From Microbacterium sp. Leaf159 (GTDB lineage: Bacteria; Actinomycetota; Actinomycetes; Actinomycetales; Microbacteriaceae), in the NCBI RefSeq assembly GCF_001423615.1, contig NZ_LMOU01000001.1, positions 1 to 50,945 on the forward strand: 50,945 nt of DNA. The letters are read 5' to 3'. Under the pieces are notes generated by a model that did not search any database, was not told the DNA's origin, and was given only the letters and a program-made list of their open reading frames with translations. Shown here in pieces: positions 9,432 through 18,292 of the stretch (positions are counted from its first letter, which is position 1; each line of letters starts with the position of its first letter). The translations under genes and the position numbers were made by a program.

Positions 9432-10334
9432 ATGCAGCTCGATCGTGCGTTGGACACGTACCTGCGTCACGTCACGATCGAACGCGGGCTGAGCGAGCAC
9501 ACGATCTCCGCCTATCGTCGAGATCTCGGCGGTTACCTCGAGTGGTTGGATGCTGCGAGCATCGTCGACACCGCCGAGATCACGCCGGCGGTCGTCGGAC
9601 GCTTCATCGCAGATCGCTCCTCCGCCGACCCGGCACCGGCCGCGACGAGTCTCGCCCGACTGCAGTCATCCGTGCGGGGGTGGCACCGGTTCCTCGCCCG
9701 CGAGGGCATCGAGAGCGACGACCCCAGTGGCCGGCTGAGACCACCCAAGGCTCCGCAGCGCCTGCCCAAGGCGCTGACCATCGATCAGATCGAGCGGCTC
9801 CTCGCCGCCCCGTCGGGCGATGACCCCCTCGGCATCCGCGACCGGGCCCTTCTCGAGCTGCTCTACGCGACCGGGGCGCGGGTGTCGGAGGCCGTGGGCC
9901 TCGACGTCGACGACCTCGCCCACGGCGATGTCCTGCGGCTTCGGGGCAAGGGGTCGAAGGAGCGCATCGTCCCGATCGGATCGTTCGCCCGCACGGCGGT
10001 GGATGCGTACCTCACGCGGGTGCGGCCAGGGCTCGCGGCGAAGGGGAGAGCGTCGGCCCGCCTGTTCCTCGGTGCGCGCGGTGCCCCGCTGTCTCGGCAG
10101 AGCGCGTGGCTCGTGATCCGTGCGGCCGCCGAGCAGGCGCAGATCACCGCAGAGGTCTCGCCGCACACCCTGCGCCATTCTTTCGCGACGCATCTGCTGC
10201 AGGGCGGCGCCGATGTGCGCGTCGTGCAGGAGCTGCTCGGGCACGCGTCGGTGGCGACGACCCAGATCTACACCCACGTGTCGGTGGACACCCTGCGCGA
10301 CATCTACGCGACCTCCCACCCCCGAGCACGCTGA
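9432..10334 (+). CDS. xerD: Tyrosine recombinase XerD
   Basis: Site-specific recombinase that resolves chromosome dimers at dif; 300 residues. The N-terminal SAM-like DNA-binding domain is followed by the catalytic domain with Arg150 (ATGARVSE), His245 and Arg248 (HTLRHSF), His in LLGHAS, and the nucleophile Tyr280 (TQIYTHV). All required residues are present. It starts two bases after the NUDIX stop and lies before parA-scpAB, the standard actinobacterial place, which argues for the housekeeping XerD rather than a phage integrase. Confidence 0.94.
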   Translation: MQLDRALDTYLRHVTIERGLSEHTISAYRRDLGGYLEWLDAASIVDTAEITPAVVGRFIADRSSADPAPAATSLARLQSSVRGWHRFLAREGIESDDPSGRLRPPKAPQRLPKALTIDQIERLLAAPSGDDPLGIRDRALLELLYATGARVSEAVGLDVDDLAHGDVLRLRGKGSKERIVPIGSFARTAVDAYLTRVRPGLAAKGRASARLFLGARGAPLSRQSAWLVIRAAAEQAQITAEVSPHTLRHSFATHLLQGGADVRVVQELLGHASVATTQIYTHVSVDTLRDIYATSHPRAR

Positions 10335-10408
10335 CCCGCCACGCGCGGGCGGCACGGCGAAAACGCGGGATCGCCGGGGCTGAGGCGTCGATCCCCCCGG
10401 GCGATCGC

Positions 10409-10414
10409 TAGAAT
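10409..10414 (+). promoter_or_regulatory. -10 box (TAGAAT) for parA-scpAB operon
   Basis: TAGAAT is a near-perfect -10 box, followed by a short leader holding GAAGGAG before the GTG at 10444. The 109-base gap after xerD is the first real gap in the block, so a new transcription unit probably starts here. Confidence 0.6.
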
Positions 10415-10443
10415 CGACCAAGCACGAAGGAGCAGGAGAATCG

Positions 10444-11334
10444 GTGGCTGAGAACGCGGCGAAGTCCAGGGCGAAGACGTCGAAGACCGACGACACACCC
10501 ATGGGACCCACCGGGCGTCCCTATCACGGCTTCGCGACCCCGGAACCGCTCGCCTCGCACGGTCCCGCTCGCATCATCGCCCTGTGCAACCAGAAGGGCG
10601 GCGTCGGCAAGACGACGACCTCGATCAACCTCGCCGCGGCACTGGCCGAATACGGGCGCAAGGTCCTCGCCGTCGACTTCGACCCGCAGGGTGCGCTGTC
10701 GGCCGGTCTCGGCATCCAGACGCACGACGTGCCCACGATCTACGATCTGCTGCTCGACACCAAGCGTGACGCACACGATGCGATCGTGCAGTCGGGCGTC
10801 GAGGGGCTCGACGTGATGCCCGCCAACATCGACCTGTCCGCCGCCGAGGTGCACCTCGTCAACGAGGTCGCGCGTGAGACGATCCTCGCCCGCGTGCTGC
10901 GTCAGGTGGCGGGGGAGTACGACGTTATCCTCATCGACTGCCAGCCGTCGCTCGGTCTGCTGACCGTCAACGCGCTGACCGCGGCGCACGGCGTGATCAT
11001 CCCGCTGGAATGCGAGTTCTTCGCGCTGCGTGGCGTGGCCCTGCTGATCGAGACCATCGACAAGGTGCGCGACCGGCTGAACCCGTCGATCACGATGGAC
11101 GGCCTTCTCGCCACGATGTACGACCCGCGCACGCTGCACTCGCGCGAGGTTCTCGAGCGTGTGGTCGAGGCGTTCGGCGACGATGTGCTCGAGACCGTGA
11201 TCGGTCGTACGGTGAAGTTCCCCGACGCATCGGTGTCCGGTGTGCCCATCACCGAGTTCGCTCCGGAGCACGCCGCCGCCCAGGCGTACCTGCGGCTGGC
11301 GCGGGAGCTGGTCGCCCGTGGCGCTGTCGCCTGA
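10444..11334 (+). CDS. parA: ParA/Soj-family ATPase next to scpAB
   Basis: A 296-residue Walker-type ATPase. After a 40-residue basic, disordered N-terminus comes the deviant Walker A CNQKGGVGKTTT with its signature Lys, then VDFDPQGALS (A') and VILIDCQPSLG (Walker B). This is the Rv1708-type ParA that always travels with scpA and scpB in actinobacteria and differs from the oriC-proximal ParA. A role in chromosome organisation with condensin is inferred. The scpA start lies 17 bases inside this gene. The start is GTG, with GAAGGAGCAGGAG upstream. Confidence 0.92.
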   Translation: MAENAAKSRAKTSKTDDTPMGPTGRPYHGFATPEPLASHGPARIIALCNQKGGVGKTTTSINLAAALAEYGRKVLAVDFDPQGALSAGLGIQTHDVPTIYDLLLDTKRDAHDAIVQSGVEGLDVMPANIDLSAAEVHLVNEVARETILARVLRQVAGEYDVILIDCQPSLGLLTVNALTAAHGVIIPLECEFFALRGVALLIETIDKVRDRLNPSITMDGLLATMYDPRTLHSREVLERVVEAFGDDVLETVIGRTVKFPDASVSGVPITEFAPEHAAAQAYLRLARELVARGAVA

Positions 11335-12205
11335 GGTCGAGCCGTCCGACACAGCGGCTGAGGCCGCAGCCACGGCTGCCGAGGGACCGGCACCTGCCGA
11401 TCTCAGCGATCCACCGGTCGCCGATCCGGGATTCCGGGTGTCGTTGACGAACTTCGACGGACCCTTCGACCTGCTGCTCACCCTCATCTCGAAGCATGAG
11501 ATGGACATCACCGAGGTGTCGCTGAGCGCCGTCACGAACGAGTTCATCGCATATCTCAAAGAGCTCGACGACGACGAGGAGCTCGACCAGGCCTCTGAGT
11601 TCCTCGTGGTCGCGGCGACCCTGCTCGACATGAAGGTCGCGGGGCTCCTGCCGCAGGGCGAGCTGGTGGATGCCGAGGCTGTCGCACTGCTCGAAGCCCG
11701 CGATCTGCTCTTCGCGCGCCTCCTGCAGTACCGTGCCTTCAAAGAGGTCGCGTCATGGTTCGCCCGCTGCCTGCAGCGCGAGGATCGCCGCCATGTGCGG
11801 GCCGTGCGTCTGGACGAGAAGCATCGCAAGAAGACACCCGAGCTCGTCTGGTCGCTCAGCGCCGACGACTTCGCCGCTCTGGCGCTGCTGGCGTTCGCGC
11901 CGAAGGAGATCCCGCATGTCGGGCTCGACCACCTGCACGCGCCGCTCGTGAGCATCCGGGAGCAGGCAGCGATCGTCGTGACCCTGTTGCGCACTGCCGA
12001 ATCGGTGAGCTTCCGCGAGCTGGTCGCGGGCGTGACCGAGCCGGGGATCGTGGTCGCGCGATTCATCTCCGTGCTGGAGCTGTATCGCCACGCCGCCCTG
12101 TCCTTCGAACAACTGGAACCGCTCGGCGAGCTGACACTCCGCTGGGCCGCCGACTCCTGGTCGGACGAGACTCTGGCATCGCTGGGAGCCGACTATGACC
12201 GATGA
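11318..12205 (+). CDS. scpA: Segregation and condensation protein A (ScpA)
   Basis: Kleisin subunit that bridges the SMC heads; 295 residues. The core begins at FRVSLTNFDGPFDLLLTLIS, the family signature, after a 35-residue Ala/Glu/Pro-rich leader. The GTG at 11318 (MALSPEVE) is chosen as the nearest start upstream of the conserved core that is compatible with the parA overlap of 17 bases. The stop is 11 bases inside scpB. Confidence 0.93.
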   Translation: MALSPEVEPSDTAAEAAATAAEGPAPADLSDPPVADPGFRVSLTNFDGPFDLLLTLISKHEMDITEVSLSAVTNEFIAYLKELDDDEELDQASEFLVVAATLLDMKVAGLLPQGELVDAEAVALLEARDLLFARLLQYRAFKEVASWFARCLQREDRRHVRAVRLDEKHRKKTPELVWSLSADDFAALALLAFAPKEIPHVGLDHLHAPLVSIREQAAIVVTLLRTAESVSFRELVAGVTEPGIVVARFISVLELYRHAALSFEQLEPLGELTLRWAADSWSDETLASLGADYDR

Positions 12206-12797
12206 CGTGACAGAAGCCCCGACCGACGAGGTCGTCCGTGAATCGCCTCTCTCCGAACGGATCGAGGCGATCCTGCTGATCATCGACGAGCCGATCGGGC
12301 TCGTCGCACTCGCGGCCGCAGTCGGCTCGCCCGTCGCCGCAGTTCGTCAGACGATCGAGACGCTCGTCGACGACTACGACGGCAAGGGGCAAGGACCGCG
12401 GCGCGGTTTCGAGCTCCGCGAGGTCGGCGGCGGGTGGCGTCTCTACGTCCGCGAGGATCACGACGACGTGGTCGCCGAGTTCGTCGGTGGCCAGGCGCCT
12501 GCGCGGCTGTCGCAGGCGGCGCTCGAGACGCTCGCGGTGATCGCCTACAAGCAGCCGGTCACTCGCAGCCAGGTGGCGTCGATCCGTGCGGTGAACGTCG
12601 ATTCCGTGGTGCGCACGCTGCTTGCGCGCGGCCTCATCACGGAGCTGTTCTCGGACTCCGAGACCGGTGCGATCAACTACGGCACCAGCGACGCACTCCT
12701 GCAGCATCTGGGCATCAACTCGCTCGACGAGCTGCCCCCCATCTCTCCTCTGCTCGACGACGGCGCGGACGGCTTCGACGAAGGGACCATCCGATGA
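12195..12797 (+). CDS. scpB: Segregation and condensation protein B (ScpB)
   Basis: Winged-helix KITE partner of ScpA in the condensin complex; 200 residues. Recognised by RIEAILLIIDEPI at the N-terminus and by LSQAALETLAVIAYKQPVTR with the following AIRAVNVDSV-type region in the second winged helix. It starts 11 bases before the scpA stop. The last residues, DEGTIR, and the overlapping ATGA are part of an 18-base sequence found twice more before rluB (see the repeat entry). Confidence 0.94.
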   Translation: MTDDVTEAPTDEVVRESPLSERIEAILLIIDEPIGLVALAAAVGSPVAAVRQTIETLVDDYDGKGQGPRRGFELREVGGGWRLYVREDHDDVVAEFVGGQAPARLSQAALETLAVIAYKQPVTRSQVASIRAVNVDSVVRTLLARGLITELFSDSETGAINYGTSDALLQHLGINSLDELPPISPLLDDGADGFDEGTIR

Positions 12798-12874
12798 CGT
12801 CATCCGATCCGATCGGATCGAACGCGGTCGGTACGGCACAGCGTCGCGGTTCCGATGAAGGGACCATCCGATGA
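12794..12874 (+). CDS. 26-residue mini-ORF 1 between scpB and rluB
   Basis: Begins at the ATG that overlaps the scpB stop and ends in SDEGTIR at the next ATGA. It has AAGGGA eight bases before the start. The peptide (MTSSDPIGSNAVG at its start) is Ser/Gly rich with no family I know. A perfect 16-bp palindrome, CGATCCGATCGGATCG, lies within it at 12805-12820. Translation is plausible from the layout, but a meaningless by-product of the repeat is also possible. Confidence 0.45.
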   Translation: MTSSDPIGSNAVGTAQRRGSDEGTIR

Positions 12875-12948
12875 TCCCGGTACCGATGACGGCCGTTCGC
12901 GTGGCCACGACGCAGAGTTTCAGTTTCAACGAAGGGACCATCCGATGA
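12871..12948 (+). CDS. 25-residue mini-ORF 2 between scpB and rluB
   Basis: Begins at the second repeat copy's ATG (MIPVPMTAVRVATT) and ends in NEGTIR at the TGA that overlaps the rluB ATG. Upstream AAGGGA has the same spacing as for mini-ORF 1 and rluB. Unlike mini-ORF 1 the peptide is hydrophobic at its start. Its likely function, if any, is to hand ribosomes on to rluB. Confidence 0.45.
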   Translation: MIPVPMTAVRVATTQSFSFNEGTIR

Positions 12949-13733
12949 GCGGCTTCGAGACACCCGAGGGCGTGCGCCTGCAGAAGGTGCTGTCAGCGGC
13001 GGGCGTGGCCTCGCGGCGCGTGATCGAGCAGTACATCGTCGAAGGACGAATCCGTGTCAACGGCGTGACCGTGACCGAGCTCGGTCGGCGCGTCGACCCC
13101 GAGAACGACCTCATCGACGTCGACGGCACCGCTGTGCAGCTCGATGTGTCGAAGCGCTATGTGATGCTCAACAAGCCCACCGGCGTCGTGAGCAGCCTGC
13201 GTGACGAGAACGGCCGCCCCGACCTCCGCCGGTTCACCGATGACTACGAGGAGCGCCTCTACAACGTCGGACGTCTGGACGCCGAGACCAGCGGCCTGCT
13301 GGTCCTGACGAACGACGGCGACCTCGCACACGTGCTCGCGCACCCGTCGTTCGGCGTCACCAAGGTCTACATCGCCAAGGTCGAAGGCGAGGTGACGGCT
13401 CAGACGATCTCGAAGCTCACCAAGGGGATCGAGCTCGAGGACGGGCCGATCGCCGCAGACAAGGCGCGCCTGCTGGACACCTCCCGCGGGTCGAGCCTCG
13501 TGGAGCTGACCCTGCACTCGGGGCGCAACCGGATCGTGCGCAGGATGCTGGCCGCGGTCGGCCACCCTGTCACCGAGCTCGTGCGTCGGCAGTTCGGCCC
13601 GCTGCACCTGGGAACCCTCCCGGTTGGGAAGACGCGCGAACTGACTAAAATCGAACTGGGCGCGCTCTTGACTCTGTCGCGCCGTGATTCCGGTGTCGCC
13701 GAGGCGCCAGGCGAGCAGCAGGAGAACGAGTGA
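12945..13733 (+). CDS. rluB: 23S rRNA pseudouridine synthase RluB type
   Basis: A 262-residue RsuA/RluB-family enzyme. The S4 domain spans about residues 8-55 (RLQKVLSAAGVASRR), and the catalytic domain contains VGRLDAETSGLLVLTNDG, whose Asp is the nucleophile, then the late motif HSGRNRIVRRML. It modifies 23S rRNA in the cytosol. The ATG at 12945 is inside the third junction repeat; longer in-frame extension upstream is rejected because the S4 domain begins here. The stop overlaps tyrA (GTGA). Confidence 0.93.
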   Translation: MSGFETPEGVRLQKVLSAAGVASRRVIEQYIVEGRIRVNGVTVTELGRRVDPENDLIDVDGTAVQLDVSKRYVMLNKPTGVVSSLRDENGRPDLRRFTDDYEERLYNVGRLDAETSGLLVLTNDGDLAHVLAHPSFGVTKVYIAKVEGEVTAQTISKLTKGIELEDGPIAADKARLLDTSRGSSLVELTLHSGRNRIVRRMLAAVGHPVTELVRRQFGPLHLGTLPVGKTRELTKIELGALLTLSRRDSGVAEAPGEQQENE

Positions 13734-14875
13734 CCGATACGACGAGTGCGCCCACGGGGGCCCGGAGTTCTGTCGCGCCGCGAATCGCGGCCAGGCTCTC
13801 CGGAACCGTGCGCGTCGTCGGCGCCGGTCTGCTCGGTGCGAGCATCGGCCACGCGCTCCGCGCCAAGGGCATCGACGTCGTCCTCGCCGACACCTCACCC
13901 GCACAGCTGCGCCTGGCGATCGACTACGGCGCAGGTCGTGCCGTGGCCGACGACGACGCACCGACGCTCATCGTCGTCGCCGTGCCGCCTGATGTCACGG
14001 CCGACGTGATCGAGGCGGAGCTTGCCCGATTTCCCGATGCGGTCGTCACCGACGTCGCGAGCGTGAAGCTCGAACCCTTCCGCAGCCTGCGCGACCGCGG
14101 CGTCGACATCACCCGCTACATCGGCTCTCACCCGCTCGCCGGACGCGAGCGCGGCGGAGCGATCTCCGCGCGCGCCGACCTCTTCATCGGTCGTCCCTGG
14201 GTCGTCTGCCGCGATGCCGACACCAGGGCTGCAGACCTCGCTCTCGTCGAGGCCCTCGCTCTCGATGTCGGCGCGATGCCGCTCGAGATGACCCCGGAGG
14301 AGCACGACCGCTCCGTCGCTCTCACGTCGCACGTTCCGCAGGTCGTCGCCAGCCTCCTCGCCGGACGGCTCGCGGTGGCCGATGAGGGCGCGCTGCGCCT
14401 GTCGGGCCAGGGAGTGCGTGACACGACGCGCATCGCGGCATCCGCTCCTGAGCTCTGGGTGCAGATCCTCGGTGCGAACGCCGAGCCCGTCGTGGAGATC
14501 CTCGACGCTTTGGCAGCCGATCTCCGTGAGGTGTCGGATGCGCTGCGCGCGCCCGAGGCGCCCGGTGCCCGGCGCGTGGTCGCCGAGACGATCCGGCAGG
14601 GCAATGACGGCGTCGAACGTCTGCCGGGCAAGCACGGTCAGAACCAGAGGTTCGAGTCCCTCGTCGTCATGATCGACGACACCGCAGGTCAGCTCGGTCG
14701 ACTGTTCGGTGAGCTCGGCGAGCTCGGTGTGAACGTCGAGGACCTCCGCCTCGAGCACTCGCCGGGCGCTCAGTTCGGTCTCGCCGAGATCAGCGTCGAG
14801 CCCGCTGCACTGCACGGGGCGATCACCGGACTCCAGGAACGCGGCTGGCGGATTGCAGGTACCACCAATGACTGA
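13730..14875 (+). CDS. tyrA: Prephenate dehydrogenase with C-terminal ACT domain
   Basis: Converts prephenate to 4-hydroxyphenylpyruvate for tyrosine synthesis; 381 residues. An NAD-binding Rossmann motif is at [13 protein letters not shown], the substrate region includes [11 protein letters not shown] and [12 protein letters not shown], and an ACT domain ([17 protein letters not shown] onwards, about residues 306-376) suggests allosteric feedback by tyrosine. The GTG start overlaps the rluB stop. It overlaps cmk by eight bases. Aromatic synthesis beside cmk is common in bacteria. Confidence 0.93.
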   Translation: MTDTTSAPTGARSSVAPRIAARLSGTVRVVGAGLLGASIGHALRAKGIDVVLADTSPAQLRLAIDYGAGRAVADDDAPTLIVVAVPPDVTADVIEAELARFPDAVVTDVASVKLEPFRSLRDRGVDITRYIGSHPLAGRERGGAISARADLFIGRPWVVCRDADTRAADLALVEALALDVGAMPLEMTPEEHDRSVALTSHVPQVVASLLAGRLAVADEGALRLSGQGVRDTTRIAASAPELWVQILGANAEPVVEILDALAADLREVSDALRAPEAPGARRVVAETIRQGNDGVERLPGKHGQNQRFESLVVMIDDTAGQLGRLFGELGELGVNVEDLRLEHSPGAQFGLAEISVEPAALHGAITGLQERGWRIAGTTND

Positions 14876-15542
14876 CTTCATCGCCATCGACGGACCCGCC
14901 GGCTCCGGCAAATCCAGCGTCTCCAAGGCCGTCGCCCGCAAGCTCGGATTCGGCTACCTCGACACCGGTTCCGCCTACCGTGCACTCGCCTGGCATGTTC
15001 TCGACCGGGGTGCGGACACGGCGGATGCCGAAGCGGTCCTCGCCGCCGTCGCCGAGTTCCCGGTGCGACTGGGCCTCGATCCTGACGACCGCACAGTTCA
15101 GGTAGGAGACGCGGATGTCACCGACGCGATCCGCGAGCCGTCGGTTTCCGGCGCCGTGAGCGGTGTCGCGCGCGTGCCCGAGGTGCGCGAGCAGGTCAAT
15201 CGTCTGTTCCGTTCTCTCGTCGCCGACGCGCCGTACCCGGCCGTCGTCGTCGAGGGGCGGGACATCACGACCGTCGTCGCCCCGGATGCGCCTGTGCGCA
15301 TCCTTCTCACGGCCGCTCCCGAGGTGCGCGCCGCACGACGTGCCGGCGAGCTCGCCGGCGAGAACGCCGAGGCCGTCGCCGCCGCATTGCACAAGCGCGA
15401 CGCATCCGACAGCGCCGTCGTCGACTTCCTGAACGCCGCAGAGGGCGTCGAGGTCGTCGATTCGACGGAGCTCGATTTCCCACAGACCATCGACGCCGTC
15501 CTCACGGTGATCGAACGAATCCGAGGAGTACAGCATGGCTGA
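14868..15542 (+). CDS. cmk: Cytidylate kinase
   Basis: Phosphorylates CMP and dCMP; 224 residues, the normal bacterial length. The P-loop [14 protein letters not shown] is at residues 7-20, then [11 protein letters not shown] of the NMP site and [11 protein letters not shown], and the lid HKRDASDS. The ATG at 14868 is eight bases inside tyrA and gives the expected N-terminus directly before the P-loop strand. It overlaps der by eight bases. Confidence 0.95.
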   Translation: MTDFIAIDGPAGSGKSSVSKAVARKLGFGYLDTGSAYRALAWHVLDRGADTADAEAVLAAVAEFPVRLGLDPDDRTVQVGDADVTDAIREPSVSGAVSGVARVPEVREQVNRLFRSLVADAPYPAVVVEGRDITTVVAPDAPVRILLTAAPEVRAARRAGELAGENAEAVAAALHKRDASDSAVVDFLNAAEGVEVVDSTELDFPQTIDAVLTVIERIRGVQHG

Positions 15543-17055
15543 CGACGAATACGAAGGCGGCCCCGACCAGCTCGCCGAGAAGATGGAGCAGCTCGACGAG
15601 CAGCTCGCCGAGGCGCGCGCCGAGACGCTGCGCGCCGGTCTCGCCGACTATGACCTGGACGACGAGGATGCTGCGCTCCTCGCCGGGATCACGATGGGCG
15701 AGGACGGGATCCAGTTCTTCCCCGCACTGCCGGTCGTGGCGATCGTCGGTCGACCGAACGTCGGCAAGTCCGCTCTCGTGAACCGCATCCTCGGCCGCCG
15801 TGAGGCCGTCGTCGAGGACACCCCCGGTGTGACCCGCGACCGCGTGACGTACAAGGCCGAGTGGGCCGACCGTCGCTTCTCGCTCGTCGACACCGGCGGC
15901 TGGGAGCCCGACGCTCGCGGTATCGACCGCTCCGTCGCCGCTCAGGCCGAGGTCGCGATCGATCTCGCCGACGTCGTGCTGTTCGTCGTCGACGCGATGG
16001 TCGGCGCCACGTCGACCGACGAGCACGTCGTGAAGCTGCTCCGCAAGAGCGGCAAGCCCGTCTTCCTCGTCGCGAACAAGATCGACGATGCCCGCCAGGA
16101 GCCCGAGGCCGCGGCTCTCTGGAACCTCGGACTCGGCGAGCCGCACCCGGTCTCGGCCATCCACGGTCGTGGAGTCGCCGACCTGCTCGACGCTCTGCTG
16201 AAGACGCTTCCTGATGTCTCCGCGGTCGCGAAGGCGGAGATCGGAGGACCTCGTCGCGTTGCGATCCTCGGTCGCCCGAACGTCGGCAAGTCCTCGCTGC
16301 TCAACAAGGCAGCAGGTGAGGAGCGTGTGGTCGTCAACGACCTCGCGGGTACGACCCGCGACCCGGTCGACGAGATCGTCGAGCTCGGCGGCAAGCTGTG
16401 GCGTCTGGTCGACACCGCCGGCATCCGTCGTCGCGTGCACATGGCGCAGGGTGCTGACTTCTACGCCTCGCTGCGCACCTCGGCCGCTCTCGAGAAGGCC
16501 GAGGTCGCAGTCGTCGTCCTCGATGTGTCCGAGACGATCAGCGAGCAGGACGTGCGGATCATCGATCTCGTGCTCGAGTCCGGTCGCTCGCTCGTGCTCG
16601 CGTTCAACAAGTGGGATCGTCTGAACGACGACGATCTCGAGAACGCCGACCGCCGACGCTACCTCGAGCGTGAGATCGAGCAGGACCTGGCGCACGTCGC
16701 CTGGGCCCCGCGCGTGAACATCTCGGCCAAGACGGGTCGTCACCTCGACAAGCTGGTGCCTGCGCTCGAGACGGCTCTCGAGAACTGGGACCGTCGCATC
16801 CCGACCGGCAAGTTCAACGCCTTCCTCGCCGAGCTCGTCGCCGAGCACCCGCATCCGCTGCGTGGAGGAAAGCAGCCGCGCATCCTGTTCGGTACCCAGG
16901 CGTCGACGCGTCCGCCGACGTTCGTGCTGTTCACCACCGGCTTCCTCGACCCGGGATACCGCCGATTCATCCAGCGTCGCCTCCGCGAGCTGTACGAGTT
17001 CGACGGAACCCCGATCGTCATCAACATGCGTGTCCGCGAGAAGCGCCAGCGCTGA
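15535..17055 (+). CDS. der: Ribosome biogenesis GTPase Der (EngA)
   Basis: Essential 50S-assembly GTPase with two G domains in tandem. P-loops are GRPNVGKS at residues 72-79 and about 246-253, with DTGGW and DTAG as G3 motifs and NKID and NKWD as G4 motifs. A KH-like domain follows. The first 65 residues are an acidic helical extension usual in actinobacteria, which makes the protein 506 residues long. The conserved block ends here; a GC-rich hairpin follows. Confidence 0.96.
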   Translation: MADDEYEGGPDQLAEKMEQLDEQLAEARAETLRAGLADYDLDDEDAALLAGITMGEDGIQFFPALPVVAIVGRPNVGKSALVNRILGRREAVVEDTPGVTRDRVTYKAEWADRRFSLVDTGGWEPDARGIDRSVAAQAEVAIDLADVVLFVVDAMVGATSTDEHVVKLLRKSGKPVFLVANKIDDARQEPEAAALWNLGLGEPHPVSAIHGRGVADLLDALLKTLPDVSAVAKAEIGGPRRVAILGRPNVGKSSLLNKAAGEERVVVNDLAGTTRDPVDEIVELGGKLWRLVDTAGIRRRVHMAQGADFYASLRTSAALEKAEVAVVVLDVSETISEQDVRIIDLVLESGRSLVLAFNKWDRLNDDDLENADRRRYLEREIEQDLAHVAWAPRVNISAKTGRHLDKLVPALETALENWDRRIPTGKFNAFLAELVAEHPHPLRGGKQPRILFGTQASTRPPTFVLFTTGFLDPGYRRFIQRRLRELYEFDGTPIVINMRVREKRQR

Positions 17056-17071
17056 GTCGCAGCCGAGACGT

Positions 17072-17107
17072 CAGTTGTGCCCGCGCGAACTCGCGCGGGC
17101 ACAGCTG
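17072..17107 (+). terminator. Strong GC-rich hairpin after der
   Basis: GTGCCCGCGCGA (17077-17088) pairs perfectly with 17091-17102, and the stem can be extended on both sides to CAG/CTG with one wobble. There is no T-run, so it may act as a Rho-assisted or mRNA-stabilising 3' end for the 17-kb operon rather than as an intrinsic terminator. Confidence 0.55.
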
Positions 17108-17112
17108 TGTCT

Positions 17113-17300
17113 GCGGGCATCCACACGAATGCGCAGGACATGCAGCGCTGCGGTTACGGCCGTTCCGGCGTCCGGCGTCCCGCGTGCTGCGTGCATCCGC
17201 CCGAATGCCCATGACGTGCGATCTGCCGATACGGCTGTGCCCGCGTGCTTCGTGCATCCGCCCGAATGCCCGATGTGCAGCCTGCGCGCACGGCTGTTCC
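17113..17300. repeat. Imperfect direct repeats in the der-NUDIX gap
   Basis: GTGCATCCGCCCGAATGCCC occurs exactly at 17191-17210 and 17252-17271, inside two similar units (17181-17241 and 17242-17300) that both end in a variant of ACGGCTGTKCC. A more diverged unit with GCATCCACACGAATGCGC starts near 17113. The units are about 60-75 bases long. No coding function is evident; the 298-base gap holds only the hairpin and these repeats. Confidence 0.7.
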
Positions 17301-17353
17301 CGCATATGACCCGCGCGGATGCCGTTACCCGGATGCTGTGACAGGCTGAAGGG

Positions 17354-18292
17354 GTGACTGTCGTACCTCCCGCTGCCGGTGAACCGCGTCGCCCGGACGG
17401 GCCGCGGAACCCTGGCGATGCCTGGGTGATCGCGCCGTCGGGGGAGAAGTACTGGGGACGCTTCGGCGCAGCCGGTCTGCTGGCGGTCGATCCGGACCGC
17501 GGGATTCTGCTGCAGCACCGGGTCTCGTGGAGCCACTTCGGCGGCACCTGGGGTCTGCCGGGTGGTGCTCTGCATGCGGGCGAGAGCGCGATCGTGGGTG
17601 CCGTGCGCGAGGCGCAGGAGGAAGCGGGTGTGCCAGACGGCTCTGTGCGGCCCCGCTTCACGAGCGTTCTCGATCTGGATGTCTGGTCGTACACGACCGT
17701 GATCGCCGACGTGGTGCGGCCGTTCGAACCGGTGATCAGCGACCCGGAGAGTGTGGCTCTCGAGTGGGTGCCGGTCGACGAGGTTGACTCGCGTCCGTTG
17801 CACCCGGGGTTCGGCAGCGCCTGGCCTGTCTTGCGGGAACTGCTCAGCCTGCGCCCGGCGCTGGTCGTCGACAGCGCGAACGTCGTCGGTTCCGTGCCGG
17901 ACGGATGGTGGAAGGACCGTGCCGGTGCGGCGACGCGTCTCGCCTCGCGCCTGGATGGGCTTGTTGTGCCGGCGTCTGACCTCGGCCTTGGCGGAACGAC
18001 TTGGTTCCCGGAGATCGCTCTCGTGGTGGAAGGGCAGGCGCGAGGGATCACTGCCCCTTTGTCGGATGCTGATGCGGAAGTGCCGGAGCTGCTGCCGGCG
18101 GGTGGCGTCTCGGTCGTGCGCGCCGAAGCGGCAGGAGACGATGCGATCGTCGCCGAGGTCGAGCGACGAGCGAGTGCGGGACAGCATGTCGTGGTCGTCA
18201 CGAGCGACCGCGAGCTGCAGAGTCGGGTCGAGGCGGCAGGCACCGTGCAGATCCACTCGGCCGGCTGGCTGCAGGAACTGCTGCCGCAGTAG
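17354..18292 (+). CDS. NUDIX hydrolase with C-terminal PIN/NYN-like domain
   Basis: A 312-residue two-part protein. The N-terminal NUDIX domain carries the complete box GALHAGESAIVGAVREAQEE followed by AG (about residues 73-95). From residue 170 the protein changes to a Rossmann-like domain with LVVDSANVVGSVP at its start and VVVVTSDRELQSRV near its end, the Asp-containing strands expected of PIN/NYN (YacP-like) nucleases. Activity of either domain is unproven. The gene stands alone between the repeats and a convergent HNH gene. A CAGGCT box ending seven bases before the GTG suggests a leaderless start. Confidence 0.8.
   Translation: MTVVPPAAGEPRRPDGPRNPGDAWVIAPSGEKYWGRFGAAGLLAVDPDRGILLQHRVSWSHFGGTWGLPGGALHAGESAIVGAVREAQEEAGVPDGSVRPRFTSVLDLDVWSYTTVIADVVRPFEPVISDPESVALEWVPVDEVDSRPLHPGFGSAWPVLRELLSLRPALVVDSANVVGSVPDGWWKDRAGAATRLASRLDGLVVPASDLGLGGTTWFPEIALVVEGQARGITAPLSDADAEVPELLPAGGVSVVRAEAAGDDAIVAEVERRASAGQHVVVVTSDRELQSRVEAAGTVQIHSAGWLQELLPQ

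Larger units (their letters stand above)
12780..12948 (+). repeat. Three direct copies of an 18-base stop/start junction
   Basis: GAAGGGACCATCCGATGA occurs exactly three times: 12780-12797, 12857-12874 and 12931-12948. Each copy holds a ribosome-binding-like AAGGGA, codons for EGTIR, and an ATGA stop/start overlap. The steps are 77 and 74 bases, both two more than a multiple of three, which is what is needed for every ATG to read to the next TGA. The first copy ends scpB and the third starts rluB. The sequence between the copies is not repeated. Confidence 0.97.

Noticed and set aside
9432..10334. Tyrosine recombinase as sign of an integrated element
   Set aside because: It sits in the conserved chromosomal block before parA-scpAB and is XerD-like; no att repeats or phage genes are near.
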